The position numbers and the translations under genes were made by a program. The notes under the pieces were generated by a model, which was not told the origin of the DNA, made no database searches, and worked only from the letters and a program-made list of their open reading frames with translations. Positions 42,252 through 50,683 of a DNA stretch of 64,000 nucleotides are shown one piece after another. The stretch is from Polynucleobacter sp. AP-Kolm-20A-A1 (GTDB lineage Bacteria; Pseudomonadota; Gammaproteobacteria; Burkholderiales; Burkholderiaceae). Location: the NCBI RefSeq assembly GCF_018688315.1, contig NZ_CP061315.1, forward strand, positions 930,001 through 994,000. The letters run 5' to 3'. Numbering within the stretch: position 1 is the first letter of the stretch; every line of letters begins with the position of its first letter.

Positions 42252-43145
42252 TTAAGCAAAAAAACGCTTTGATTCGGCGATTACTACCTCAGGAAGCTCT
42301 TCAGGTATGTAATGCCCACAAGGGACTGCCATGCCGGTAACGTCAGTTGCCACCCTCTTCCAGTCCTCAATAGGTTTAAAGCACTTATTTACCAGGCCAT
42401 GCTCACCCCACAGTACTCGCAAGGGGATCTGAAGCTGCTTACCTTGGTCGCGGTCTGCGCGATCATGAACTAGATCAATGCTTGCAGCGGCTCGATAATC
42501 CTCACACATTGCATGCATTCCGTCAGGTTTGCTTGCTCCAGCCAAGTACTCCGCCCATCGCTCTGGTGAAAAAATACCCGTACCTGCGTGGCGTCCCATG
42601 TGGTTCTTTAGCCAAAATTCGGGATTGGCTCCAATCATGGTTTCAGGCACAGGTTCGGGTTGAATTAAGAAGAACCAATGCCAATAACCTTTAGCAAATT
42701 CCATCGAAGTGTTTTCATACATGGTGAGGGTTGGCGATATATCCAAGACCATCAGCTTCTTAATGCTCTTAGGAAAGTCCATTGCCAATCGATGAGATAC
42801 GCGGCCCCCACGATCGTGTCCAAGTAAGAAAAACTCCTCATGACCTAGCGCCTGCATCAAAGCATGCTGATCAGCAGCCATAGATCGTTTTGAATAGCTT
42901 GAATGATCCGATTTTCCATGCGGTTTCGAGGACTGGCCATACCCTCGAAGATCGGCAGCAATCACGGTAAAGGATTTAGCGAGTTCTGGTGCAACTTCGT
43001 GCCATATGGCTTTTGTCTGCGGAAAGCCATGAAGCAATAGTAATGCGGGACCAGCGCCCCCAATTTGATAGGCAATATCAATTGGGCCATCCCCCGAGGT
43101 AACGGTAGCTACCCCATTCTCAAAGCCAGGAAATATGATTGCCAT
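42252..43145 (-). CDS. Fluoroacetate-dehalogenase-like alpha/beta hydrolase
   Basis: A 297-residue cytosolic alpha/beta hydrolase. The oxyanion motif is HGFPQTKAIW. The nucleophile is Asp111 in GHDRGGR, followed by Arg112 and Arg115, which in fluoroacetate dehalogenases hold the carboxylate. Asp135 (LDISPT) and His278 (CGHYIPEE) complete the catalytic set. His156-Trp157 (YWHWFF) and Tyr217 sit where the halide pocket is in the studied enzymes. The residue set and spacing match haloacetate dehalogenase DehH1/FAcD. Epoxide hydrolase is the main alternative. It is last in the minus-strand block after an EF-hand gene. Confidence 0.8.
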   Translation of the reverse strand: MAIIFPGFENGVATVTSGDGPIDIAYQIGGAGPALLLLHGFPQTKAIWHEVAPELAKSFTVIAADLRGYGQSSKPHGKSDHSSYSKRSMAADQHALMQALGHEEFFLLGHDRGGRVSHRLAMDFPKSIKKLMVLDISPTLTMYENTSMEFAKGYWHWFFLIQPEPVPETMIGANPEFWLKNHMGRHAGTGIFSPERWAEYLAGASKPDGMHAMCEDYRAAASIDLVHDRADRDQGKQLQIPLRVLWGEHGLVNKCFKPIEDWKRVATDVTGMAVPCGHYIPEELPEVVIAESKRFFA

Positions 43146-43151
43146 AACAAC

Positions 43152-43415
43152 TTATCTATCAGCCACTGCTTGTATTTCGGCAACGGTTAAATAACCTTTG
43201 TTACCAGAATCCAAGTAAGAAAAATGATCGTAAATACGCGGCATGCAGCCTTTTGCCTCGTCTTTGGTTAACTTGCCATCATGGTTAACATCGCACTTAG
43301 CAAAGCGCTGGGCTATTTCACGATTTTTACTTGCATCGTCTGCATAGCTAGTAAGCGAGAAAAATAGAAGGCTTAAAAAAATAGCCCCCAGTTTTGAGAA
43401 ATGATTTACGGGCAT
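43152..43415 (-). CDS. Secreted EF-hand protein
   Basis: An 87-residue exported protein. The signal peptide is about 1-24 (ending SYAD). One canonical EF-hand loop, DVNHDGKLTKDE, is followed by a second, degenerate one, DSGNKGYLTVAE, so at least one calcium site is likely. I start at the ATG two bases after the upstream stop; the frame extends 28 codons further but that overlaps the DUF3313 gene. It lies between the DUF3313 lipoprotein and the dehalogenase gene. Confidence 0.8.
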   Translation of the reverse strand: MPVNHFSKLGAIFLSLLFFSLTSYADDASKNREIAQRFAKCDVNHDGKLTKDEAKGCMPRIYDHFSYLDSGNKGYLTVAEIQAVADR

Positions 43416-43416
43416 T

Positions 43417-44100
43417 TTATTTTCCAGTGGGGGTTGGATTTGCAGAAGTTTCCATTGCAACACGAACCACTTTCTTGGCCATTTCAATGAAGGACTCAAC
43501 GGAGCCTGAACCAGTTCTAAAAGATTCGCCTTGGATTGTTACCAAGCCTTCACCTAACAATTCTTTCGATTGGCTATCGGTAATCTTGCTCTCTACAAGT
43601 AAAGCAGGAGTTTTAGAGTTAACGCCGCCAGCAAAGGCTGCCGCATTCACCGCTAAACCGATTGGTGTGAAATTCCAAGGCTGCAAACTATTTACAGAGC
43701 TTTCAGCCCCGGTAATGCCAACCGTGATGCGTGCTACACCAGGACCAGGGCTGTTAACAATGCGAATATTGCCGCGAGAATTAATTGCAGCAACCATTGA
43801 ATCTTGCAGTGTGATTTGCGCCTGGGAAATAGCTTCTGCGCTAATTTCTTGTGTAGCGCTTTGATTTAAATAGATTGGATCCAGAATGACCGCAGTGTAG
43901 TTGCCAGGATTTACGCCTGCCTTACGGTATCTCCAAATGCGGGCATCTGATTGGTTTGTAGCCATTGGTACCAATACCGAATAATTTGGTAAGAAGCCCG
44001 ATCTTGGCATTGGCTCTGAAGCTAGCTTTGGTGTATTGCTACATGCCGCCAAAATAACGGCGGCAGAAATTGAAGCTGCTACTACGGTGAATTTGCGCAT
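43417..44100 (-). CDS. DUF3313 lipoprotein
   Basis: A 227-residue lipoprotein. The signal peptide ends with the lipobox LAAC, so Cys20 is the lipidated residue. The mature part, with FLPNYSVLVPM, WRYRKAGVNPGNYTAVILDPIYL and GARITVGITGAE-like strands, fits the DUF3313 family of outer-membrane-associated proteins. Function is not known. A strong AAAGGA Shine-Dalgarno precedes the ATG. It stands between the Cys-repeat lipoprotein and the EF-hand gene. Confidence 0.82.
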   Translation of the reverse strand: MRKFTVVAASISAAVILAACSNTPKLASEPMPRSGFLPNYSVLVPMATNQSDARIWRYRKAGVNPGNYTAVILDPIYLNQSATQEISAEAISQAQITLQDSMVAAINSRGNIRIVNSPGPGVARITVGITGAESSVNSLQPWNFTPIGLAVNAAAFAGGVNSKTPALLVESKITDSQSKELLGEGLVTIQGESFRTGSGSVESFIEMAKKVVRVAMETSANPTPTGK

Positions 44101-44140
44101 CTTAATTCCTTTAATAAAATACTAATAAGTATTGGACTAA

Positions 44141-44536
44141 TTAATCCGGGACGGGGCATGGCAACATGCCCCCAGTTTTTTTGTGAATCTGTGGCTTGCA
44201 ATCGGATGAGGATGCCGGGGTTGCAACTCTAGGTGCTGAAGTTGTAGCGGGTGCAGTTGCTTTACTGGCTGAATCACTTGTTGAAGAGGTGTTCGCAATG
44301 GTAGTGGCTGCAGCAGCTGCGATAGCGGACGAAGAAGGCCTTTGCGGCTCAAGACCAACAGAGCGATAAAACGATTTATCCGTTCCAGGGCAAGGCATAA
44401 CAGATCCAGTCTTTGGATTAATCACATCCTTGCATTGAGGGTTTGCCTCAAGCCGTGCTTCCAATTTGGCAACACTACATGCACAGAGCGTCAATAAGCC
44501 AAATACGCAAATAAATGACTTAATTGACGAAAGCAT
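44141..44536 (-). CDS. Small lipoprotein with two cysteine-paired repeats
   Basis: A 131-residue protein. A signal peptide ending LCAC makes Cys20 the likely lipid anchor. The mature part has two copies of a short module, Cys35-x13-Cys49 and Cys113-x13-Cys127. Each contains K-T-G and ends with MPCP or LPCP, and they are separated by a long Ala/Ser/Thr linker of low complexity. Equal cysteine spacing suggests two disulfide loops in the periplasm. I do not recognise the family. It begins 17 bases after gltL on the same strand, so it may be co-transcribed. Confidence 0.7.
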   Translation of the reverse strand: MLSSIKSFICVFGLLTLCACSVAKLEARLEANPQCKDVINPKTGSVMPCPGTDKSFYRSVGLEPQRPSSSAIAAAAATTIANTSSTSDSASKATAPATTSAPRVATPASSSDCKPQIHKKTGGMLPCPVPD

Positions 44537-44553
44537 TCGACTAGCCTGAATCT

Positions 44554-45288
44554 TTAGTGGGCTAGTATTTTGGAAAGGAAGTCTTTTGCGCGATGGGATC
44601 TTGCATCGGGATTCCCAAAGAACTCATCTTTGCTGCAATCCTCAATGATGCGACCTTGATCCATAAAGATCACACGATTGCTAACTTTTCTTGCAAAGCC
44701 CATTTCGTGAGTTACGCAGCACATGGTCATGCCTTCATTAGCTAACTTCACCATAACGTCAAGAACTTCGCCAACCATTTCTGGGTCAAGCGCTGATGTT
44801 GGCTCATCAAACAACATCACGATTGGGTCCATGCTCAATGCACGTGCAATAGCAACGCGTTGTTGCTGGCCGCCTGAGAGCTGGCCAGGAAACTTATCCT
44901 TTTGTGCCATCAAACCAACGCGCTCAAGATACTTCAGGCCATGAGCTTTAGCTTCATCAGCGGAGCGGCCCAATACTTTCATTTGGGCTAGCGTGAGATT
45001 CTCTGTAATGCTCAGATGAGGGAATAACTCAAAATGTTGAAATACCATCCCTACTCTTGCCCTTAACTTAGGAAGATTGGTTTTCGGGTCGTGCAAGCGA
45101 ATGCCATCAACCGTAATTTCGCCAGCTTGAAATGGCTCTAGCGCATTGATTGTTTTGATGAGCGTTGATTTGCCGGATCCGGAGGGGCCGCAAATAACAA
45201 CTACCTCACCTTTTTTGATTGAGGTGCTGCAATCAGTGAGAACCTGAAAGTCGCCATACCATTTTGAGACATTTTGAAGTTCAATCAT
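44554..45288 (-). CDS. gltL: Glutamate/aspartate ABC importer, ATP-binding protein
   Basis: A 244-residue polar-amino-acid ABC ATPase. Walker A is GPSGSGKST, the signature is LSGGQQQR, Walker B is [16 protein letters not shown], and a switch His lies in VTHEM. It closely follows the GlnQ/GltL pattern. It is last of gltI-gltJ-gltK-gltL, completing a full importer. Confidence 0.93.
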   Translation of the reverse strand: MIELQNVSKWYGDFQVLTDCSTSIKKGEVVVICGPSGSGKSTLIKTINALEPFQAGEITVDGIRLHDPKTNLPKLRARVGMVFQHFELFPHLSITENLTLAQMKVLGRSADEAKAHGLKYLERVGLMAQKDKFPGQLSGGQQQRVAIARALSMDPIVMLFDEPTSALDPEMVGEVLDVMVKLANEGMTMCCVTHEMGFARKVSNRVIFMDQGRIIEDCSKDEFFGNPDARSHRAKDFLSKILAH

Positions 45289-45319
45289 GATGAATTGCTT
45301 GTCTAGAATTAAAGATGAA

Positions 45320-45988
45320 TTAGCGAATAATCGCCACTTTGGACTGCACTCTTCTCACAATTTTTGAGAGCGAGAAGCAAATGATGAAATAAGTAAATGC
45401 AGCGAGGATATAAGTCTCGATTGGACGACCATAATTTTTGCCAGCAATTTCAAAACCTTTTAGTAAATCGTATGCTCCGATGGCGTAAACCAAGGAAGTA
45501 TCTTGAAAAAGGATGATGGTCTGGGTCATAAATACTGGAATCATGTTTCTAAACGCTTGTGGCAAAACAATGAAGCGCATGTTTTGCCCATAAGTCATGC
45601 CAAGCGCTTGCGCTGCATAGCCCTGCCCTTTAGGCACAGACTGAATACCAGCGCGCACAATTTCAGAGAAGAATGCACCCTCAAATGCGATAAAGGTAAT
45701 TGTGGCTGAGAGGTCTGCTCCAATAGGTCTTCCAATGAGCATTGGAATCAAAAGGAAGAACCATAGGATCACCATAACCAGCGGTATCGACCGCATAGTG
45801 TTGACGTAAATGGTTGCTGGATAAACCAAGCTTGGTTTTCCAGATAAACGCATCAATGCCAAGAAGGTCCCAAAAACAATTCCACCAACTGTAGCGATTA
45901 CAGTGAGCTGAACACTAAAGAGCATGCCCTTTAGGATGTAATTAGTAAAAAGATCCCAATTGTAAAAACTCAGGTCTAGGCTCAGCAT
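45320..45988 (-). CDS. gltK: Glutamate/aspartate ABC importer, permease
   Basis: A 222-residue inner-membrane permease of the HisM/GltK type with five or six helices. The EAA-like cytosolic loop that contacts the ATPase is visible in [29 protein letters not shown]. It is paired with gltJ, as in the classical heterodimer. Confidence 0.92.
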   Translation of the reverse strand: MLSLDLSFYNWDLFTNYILKGMLFSVQLTVIATVGGIVFGTFLALMRLSGKPSLVYPATIYVNTMRSIPLVMVILWFFLLIPMLIGRPIGADLSATITFIAFEGAFFSEIVRAGIQSVPKGQGYAAQALGMTYGQNMRFIVLPQAFRNMIPVFMTQTIILFQDTSLVYAIGAYDLLKGFEIAGKNYGRPIETYILAAFTYFIICFSLSKIVRRVQSKVAIIR

Positions 45989-46011
45989 GTGGTCACCATT
46001 AATTTAGTCAT

Positions 46012-46794
46012 CTAGTGGGCCGCCGCTTCAGAATTTGAAACAATGAAACCGGGAATACGTGAGCGCTTCTCAATATAGGCCATCACACGATTGATTGCGA
46101 ATGCAGAAAGCGCATAAAGGAAAGTAACAGCTAAATAAATTTCAACACCATGCGCGGTTTCTTCTTGAGCCTGCATCGCAAACAAAGTAAGCTCTGGAAC
46201 AGATACCGCAAATGCTACTGAAGAGTTTTTAATCAGATTCATACTCTCAGAAGTTAATGGTGGAATCACAATCCTTAAAGCCATTGGCAAAATGATGTAG
46301 CGGTAGCTTTGAAATGTTGTGAGCCCCAGCGCCGTTGCTGCAGCCCTCTGTCCCGAAGGCAGAGATTGAATACCTGCCCTAACCTGTTCTGCAATACGAG
46401 CCGAGGTAAAAAAGCCCAAGGCAATACTGACCAATAAGTAGGAGGGGAAACCCTTTAATACTGGAATAAAAGCTGGAATCACGTGATACCAAAGAAATAC
46501 CTGTACCAAGATGGGGATATTTCTAAAGAGCTCTACCCAGGCTGTAGAGAGGCGCACCAAAAATCTGTTCAGAGAAGTTTCGGCTGGCAATGTGCGTAAA
46601 GTTCCCATCACGGCGCCAAGAGTAAGTGCAATGAGCAAACCAAGGCCTGCAACAGCCAAAGTCCATCCCCATGCCTTCATCAGCCAATCTAAATAACTGG
46701 GATCTGCATTTTGTCCAATACCAAGTAAAGCGGAGAAGCAGTGGTCTACCACTTCTCCGTCTAAGGTACTTTTACAAAAGATTCCTAAATCCAT
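46012..46794 (-). CDS. gltJ: Glutamate/aspartate ABC importer, permease
   Basis: A 260-residue permease, the partner of GltK. The EAA loop GQRAAATALGLTTFQSYRYIILPMALRIVIPPLTSE is clear. The N-terminal extension (about 1-35, with three cysteines and no helix) precedes the first membrane segment. It lies 44 bases downstream of the binding-protein gene. Confidence 0.92.
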   Translation of the reverse strand: MDLGIFCKSTLDGEVVDHCFSALLGIGQNADPSYLDWLMKAWGWTLAVAGLGLLIALTLGAVMGTLRTLPAETSLNRFLVRLSTAWVELFRNIPILVQVFLWYHVIPAFIPVLKGFPSYLLVSIALGFFTSARIAEQVRAGIQSLPSGQRAAATALGLTTFQSYRYIILPMALRIVIPPLTSESMNLIKNSSVAFAVSVPELTLFAMQAQEETAHGVEIYLAVTFLYALSAFAINRVMAYIEKRSRIPGFIVSNSEAAAH

Positions 46795-46838
46795 AAATAC
46801 GATCGCATCTATATAAACCTATCTATCAGCGATTCGAA

Positions 46839-47753
46839 TTATTTCTTGTTGTAGTCTTCTGCAGGTTTGTCGTTCAAGTTAGCCCAAGCATTTTTAGTTG
46901 CTGGAGACAACTCTAGACCTACTACGATATTTTTTGGTGGAATTGGAGACAAGAACCATTTATTCCAAAGCTTAGGCATATTGCCATTGGCGACGATTTT
47001 CGCAATCGCAGCATTCACAGCGGCCTTGAACTCAGGGTCATCCTTGCGAACCATAATAGCGATTGGCTCTGTAGCCAAAACTTCGCCAACAATTTTGTAG
47101 TCTTTAGGATTCTTAGAGTTAGCGATATTGCCTGCCAAAATAGAGCCGTCCATCACAAAGGCGTCAGCACGGCCAGACTCCAAGAGCAAGAAGCTATCAG
47201 CATGGTCCTTACCAAATACTTCATCAAAGTTCACGCCATTAGCCTTCTCGTGCTTACGCAACAATTGAACTGATGTTGTACCAGTGGTAGTCGCCACTTT
47301 CTTGCCGGCCAACTGAGAAATGGAGGTGATGCCAGAGTTTGCTTTTACAGCAATACGAACTTCTTCAACATACAAGGTGTTTGCAAAGCCAACATCTTTT
47401 GCGCGATTCACGTTATTTGTAGTTGTACCGCACTCAATATCTACTGTACCGTTTTGCACCAATGGAACGCGATTCTGAGAAGTCACTGGTTGATAGTTGA
47501 TACGCAAAGTGCTCATACCGAGCTTGTCTTTAATGTCACCCAAAATCATGCGGCAAATTTCTACGTGGTAACCATCAAAGCGGCTATCGCCTGTGGTGTA
47601 TGACATAGGAATAGAAGATTCACGAACGCCCATAGTTACGGCACCCGAAGATTTGATCTTATCCATGGTTTGGCTAGCGGCTTGAACATTCAATGCACCC
47701 AATAACAAACCTGCGGCTACCAAGCCTGCTTTAATTAAATTCTTGCTTTTCAT
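46839..47753 (-). CDS. gltI: Glutamate/aspartate-type periplasmic binding protein
   Basis: A 304-residue type II solute-binding protein. The signal peptide is about 1-25 (ending VQAA). MGVRESSIPMSYTTGDSRFDGYHVEICR and VDIECGTTTNNVNRAKDVGFA are the characteristic ligand-site stretches. Acidic amino acids are the likely ligands by family. A good AGGGGA Shine-Dalgarno precedes the ATG. It leads the glt operon, and a 12-base inverted repeat (47789-47800) lies about 36 bases upstream. Confidence 0.92.
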   Translation of the reverse strand: MKSKNLIKAGLVAAGLLLGALNVQAASQTMDKIKSSGAVTMGVRESSIPMSYTTGDSRFDGYHVEICRMILGDIKDKLGMSTLRINYQPVTSQNRVPLVQNGTVDIECGTTTNNVNRAKDVGFANTLYVEEVRIAVKANSGITSISQLAGKKVATTTGTTSVQLLRKHEKANGVNFDEVFGKDHADSFLLLESGRADAFVMDGSILAGNIANSKNPKDYKIVGEVLATEPIAIMVRKDDPEFKAAVNAAIAKIVANGNMPKLWNKWFLSPIPPKNIVVGLELSPATKNAWANLNDKPAEDYNKK

Positions 47754-47788
47754 ATGAAATCCCCTGTCTTAGACTTTTGCTTATATTG

Positions 47789-47800
47789 ATACAAATGTAT
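47789..47800 (-). promoter_or_regulatory. Near-palindrome upstream of gltI
   Basis: ATACAAATGTAT has outer arms ATACA/TGTAT and could be an operator or part of a promoter. It sits about 36 bases before the gltI start. No regulator gene is nearby; this is a weak call. Confidence 0.25.
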
Positions 47801-47907
47801 TTATAGCAAATTTAGCAAACCTAAAGCGGTTTTAATGCACGTAAATGATGATTACCCCAATAAATTGAGGGTATAAACTTGAAAAATTAGGGTAATGGAG
47901 GGAGGTT

Positions 47908-47984
<77 letters not shown>

Positions 47985-48019
47985 ATAAATGCTGGAATTT
48001 AAGCTATATAAAGAGAAAG

Positions 48020-48096
48020 TGGTCGGAGTACAAGGATTCGAACCTTGGACCCCCTGCTCCCAAAGCAGGTGCGCTACCAGGCTGCGCTACACTCCG
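48020..48096 (-). tRNA. tRNA-Pro (anticodon TGG)
   Basis: A 77-base cloverleaf on the minus strand with acceptor CGGAGTG/TACTCCG (one G-U pair), anticodon loop TTTGGGA, T-loop TTCGAAT and encoded CCA. It is 35 bases upstream of tRNA-Arg on the same strand. Confidence 0.96.
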
Positions 48097-48130
48097 ACGG
48101 AATCGATATTCTACACCGAGAGCGTCATTA

Positions 48131-48156
48131 GAGGCAAATCCTGTAAGATTCGCCTC
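48131..48156 (+). promoter_or_regulatory. Inverted repeat abutting the His/Cys protein start codon
   Basis: GAGGCAAATC (48131-48140) and GATTCGCCTC (48147-48156) pair at 9 of 10 positions around a six-base loop. The right arm touches the ATG at 48157. A TAAGAT box (48144-48149) lies in the same place. It could be an operator, for example for a metal-responsive repressor, or an RNA hairpin over the start site. It does not match a Zur box I can recall with confidence. Confidence 0.4.
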
Positions 48157-48525
48157 ATGGTTGCCTATTTTTACAGCAAATTTACCAAGCAAATTCAGAC
48201 TGCTCTAACAGTCTTTTTGCTGCTCTTTTGCTTGCTTGGCACCCACTGGATAGGTCTTGCTCATAGCGTTTCTCATGCAGAACTACAAAGCAAAGCCTTT
48301 GCCACCCAATCTGAAGACATCGCTGATAACGGCATCACCCATAGTTCTGATGTATGCCACCTATTTGATGCGCTTACTTTGGCAGTCTTTATGCCAAAAG
48401 ACAGCTCAAACTTTCTGGATATTGCAGCACCCTCTTCCTTGGCCAGTGATTTTGAAATTTTAAGAATTCAGAAATCAAGTTATCGGCCATATCAATCGCA
48501 AGCACCTCCTACTTTCATCCTCTAA
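48157..48525 (+). CDS. Small His/Cys protein upstream of ZnuD-like receptor
   Basis: A 122-residue protein. A basic start and hydrophobic helix (about 14-35) suggest a signal anchor. Potential metal ligands follow: His30, His36, His40, His62, Cys67-His68 and Asp71 in the conserved-looking stretch SDVCHLFDALTLA. I chose this ATG; the frame opens further upstream but that part runs antisense across the tRNA-Pro gene. It lies about 60 bases before the TonB receptor gene and is plausibly its partner in metal uptake. The family is not named to my knowledge. Confidence 0.6.
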   Translation: MVAYFYSKFTKQIQTALTVFLLLFCLLGTHWIGLAHSVSHAELQSKAFATQSEDIADNGITHSSDVCHLFDALTLAVFMPKDSSNFLDIAAPSSLASDFEILRIQKSSYRPYQSQAPPTFIL

Positions 48526-48587
48526 AGCTTCAGCGCTAAAAACGCGCAACTAGTTTTTGTTAACTTGCCATGGCATGGCACAACAGG

Positions 48588-50675
48588 ATGAATATGTATT
48601 ACCGCTTACCTTTCCCTCTTTATGCATTTCTATTAATCGCTCTTCTTGCTATTAATGGTGCCGCCCACTCTCAAACGCAAACTGAAGCCTTGCCTCAGTT
48701 AGATGTCACTGGTGTACGAGAAAATACTGCCTCATCATCCAATAAGGTTCTAGCTGGCGATGAATTACAAAATAAACTCTCAGGCACCCTCGGAGCTACG
48801 CTTGCTAATGAACTGGGAGTATCTGCGACAGGATATGGTTCAGGCGCCTCCAGGCCAGTTATACGAGGTCTGGACGGAGCGCGCGTGCAAATATTGCAGA
48901 ACGGTTTATCTGTTGGTGATGTATCAAGCATCTCAGCAGATCATGCGGTTGCAAGCCCTATGCAAAACACGCATCAGATCGAGATACTCAGAGGTGCTTC
49001 CGCCTTGCTGTATGGGTCTGGATCCAGTGGCGGCTTAGTTAATGTAGTAAATGATCGTATTTTGACAACAATGCCAGATGCGCTATCTGGTGCATTGAAT
49101 ACCAGTTATGAAACAGTCAATCAGGGCAAGACGGCGAACATTGAGCTCGATGCTCCAGCTGGCCCCTTAGCATTGCATTTTGATTCAATTATCAGCAACT
49201 CTAATAACTATCAAATTCCGGGCTTTGCAGAGCAAGGCGGCCCTAATGCTAATTGGTCAATTAATCCTGGCCAACCAGTCAATATTCTTTATAGTGGAAA
49301 GCTACCATTTTCATTTAGCAATCAAAACAGCTTAGGTTTGGGAGCTTCTTATTTGCATGCAGATGGTTATACAGGCGTTTCAATGGAGCGCATGAATCAT
49401 AACTACGGAATACCAACAGCTGAAGGCGGCTTCATACAGCAATCACAGAATCGTTACGACTTCGCCCATCAAACAATGAATCCCTTTGACGGCTTTAGCT
49501 CCATCAAAGTAAGCGCTGCAAATACCAATTATCAGCATACCGAATTTACCAATAGTGGCACGGCATCTACCCAATGGAACAATACTGCGACAGAGGCTCG
49601 CCTTGAGTTGGCCCATAAAGAAGTTGCCGGATCAAAGGGGATTTTAGGAGCACAAGTAACTGGCTCGACCCTCAACGCAACAGATCTATCAACCAATAGC
49701 TTTGCCATTGTTCCGCAAACCAAATCTAATTCCACGGCATTATTTTTGGTTGAAGAAGGTCGATACGGACCTTTAAAAACGAACTTAGGTCTGAGATATA
49801 ACAATGCAATTCAGAATCCTAATTCCGGCACCCAATTCCCGAGCGCCAGCAGTCAAGAATTTGCTCCAAACGTATATGGACCGCCAACACTTCAAAGTCG
49901 CCAATTCAATTTAATGTCGTATTCAGCTGGCGGTATGCTTGATGTGGCAAGAGGATATGGCATTGGTTTAGCCTACACCGTTTCACAGCGAGCACCATCG
50001 GCACAAGAGCTCTACTCCTATGGCCCTCATGACTCTACCGCAACGTTTGATATCGGTAATTCCAATCTCGGCGTCGAAACTTCTCATAATTTAGAGTTGA
50101 GTCTGCAGAAAACTATGGGCTTAGTACGCAGTAAAGCGAGTATTTATCAAAACCAATTTAATAACTATATCTACGGCTATTACACTGGTTCATACAGTCA
50201 GGCTAATGAAAACTTTTCAGTTGTCCAAGCATCTCAAGCAAATTCCAGCATTCGGGGAGCGGAGGCTGAACTTACTTACAACTGGAATGAGGTTGGTATG
50301 GGGGGTAGAATTTTTGGTGATATTTCTCAGGGTGTATTTACCTCAGGAGGAAATCTACCTTTACAGCCTGCTCCCCGCCTAGGTACTGAATTGGCTTACC
50401 AACGTAACGGTTGGCTTACAAGCGCCACTTATGTATATAGCTATCAGCAAAATAGATTGGCAAATTGGGAGATAGGTCCAACACCATCCTATAACTTGCT
50501 AAATGCGAATCTTTCATATACTGAACGCATTGGTAAGGTGAATTGGACTGGGTACCTGATGATGAAAAATCTTCTCAATGAAGAAATTCGTTATGCAACT
50601 TCTCCAATGGCAGTCAGACTGTATGCACCGCAACCCGGTAGAAGTCTCATGGTTGGCGTGAGAGCCGCTTTCTAA
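48588..50675 (+). CDS. ZnuD-like TonB-dependent outer membrane receptor
   Basis: A 695-residue receptor with a signal peptide (about 1-29, ending AHSQ). A plug domain contains ASRPVIRGLDGARVQILQNG, then DVSSISADHAVASPM and the IEILRGASALLYGSGSSGGLVNV box. A 22-strand barrel follows, ending with an aromatic C-terminal Phe (VRAAF). The DHAV stretch in the plug and the RPVIRG-D-R pattern match ZnuD-type zinc receptors rather than siderophore receptors. Zinc is therefore the likely cargo, with haem or copper as alternatives. The ATG at 48570 is an alternative start. Confidence 0.82.
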   Translation: MNMYYRLPFPLYAFLLIALLAINGAAHSQTQTEALPQLDVTGVRENTASSSNKVLAGDELQNKLSGTLGATLANELGVSATGYGSGASRPVIRGLDGARVQILQNGLSVGDVSSISADHAVASPMQNTHQIEILRGASALLYGSGSSGGLVNVVNDRILTTMPDALSGALNTSYETVNQGKTANIELDAPAGPLALHFDSIISNSNNYQIPGFAEQGGPNANWSINPGQPVNILYSGKLPFSFSNQNSLGLGASYLHADGYTGVSMERMNHNYGIPTAEGGFIQQSQNRYDFAHQTMNPFDGFSSIKVSAANTNYQHTEFTNSGTASTQWNNTATEARLELAHKEVAGSKGILGAQVTGSTLNATDLSTNSFAIVPQTKSNSTALFLVEEGRYGPLKTNLGLRYNNAIQNPNSGTQFPSASSQEFAPNVYGPPTLQSRQFNLMSYSAGGMLDVARGYGIGLAYTVSQRAPSAQELYSYGPHDSTATFDIGNSNLGVETSHNLELSLQKTMGLVRSKASIYQNQFNNYIYGYYTGSYSQANENFSVVQASQANSSIRGAEAELTYNWNEVGMGGRIFGDISQGVFTSGGNLPLQPAPRLGTELAYQRNGWLTSATYVYSYQQNRLANWEIGPTPSYNLLNANLSYTERIGKVNWTGYLMMKNLLNEEIRYATSPMAVRLYAPQPGRSLMVGVRAAF

Positions 50676-50683
50676 GGATTTAA

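Noticed and set aside
43416..43499. 28-codon N-terminal extension of the EF-hand protein
   Set aside because: It overlaps the DUF3313 gene in another frame; the later ATG gives a clean signal peptide.
47865..47890. Imperfect hairpin (ACCC...GGGT) between gltI and tRNA-Arg
   Set aside because: The stem has a bulge and is not followed by T residues on the minus strand.
47989..48156. Upstream extension of the His/Cys protein across the tRNA-Pro gene
   Set aside because: The extra 56 codons are the reverse complement of a functional tRNA gene and carry no protein-like pattern.
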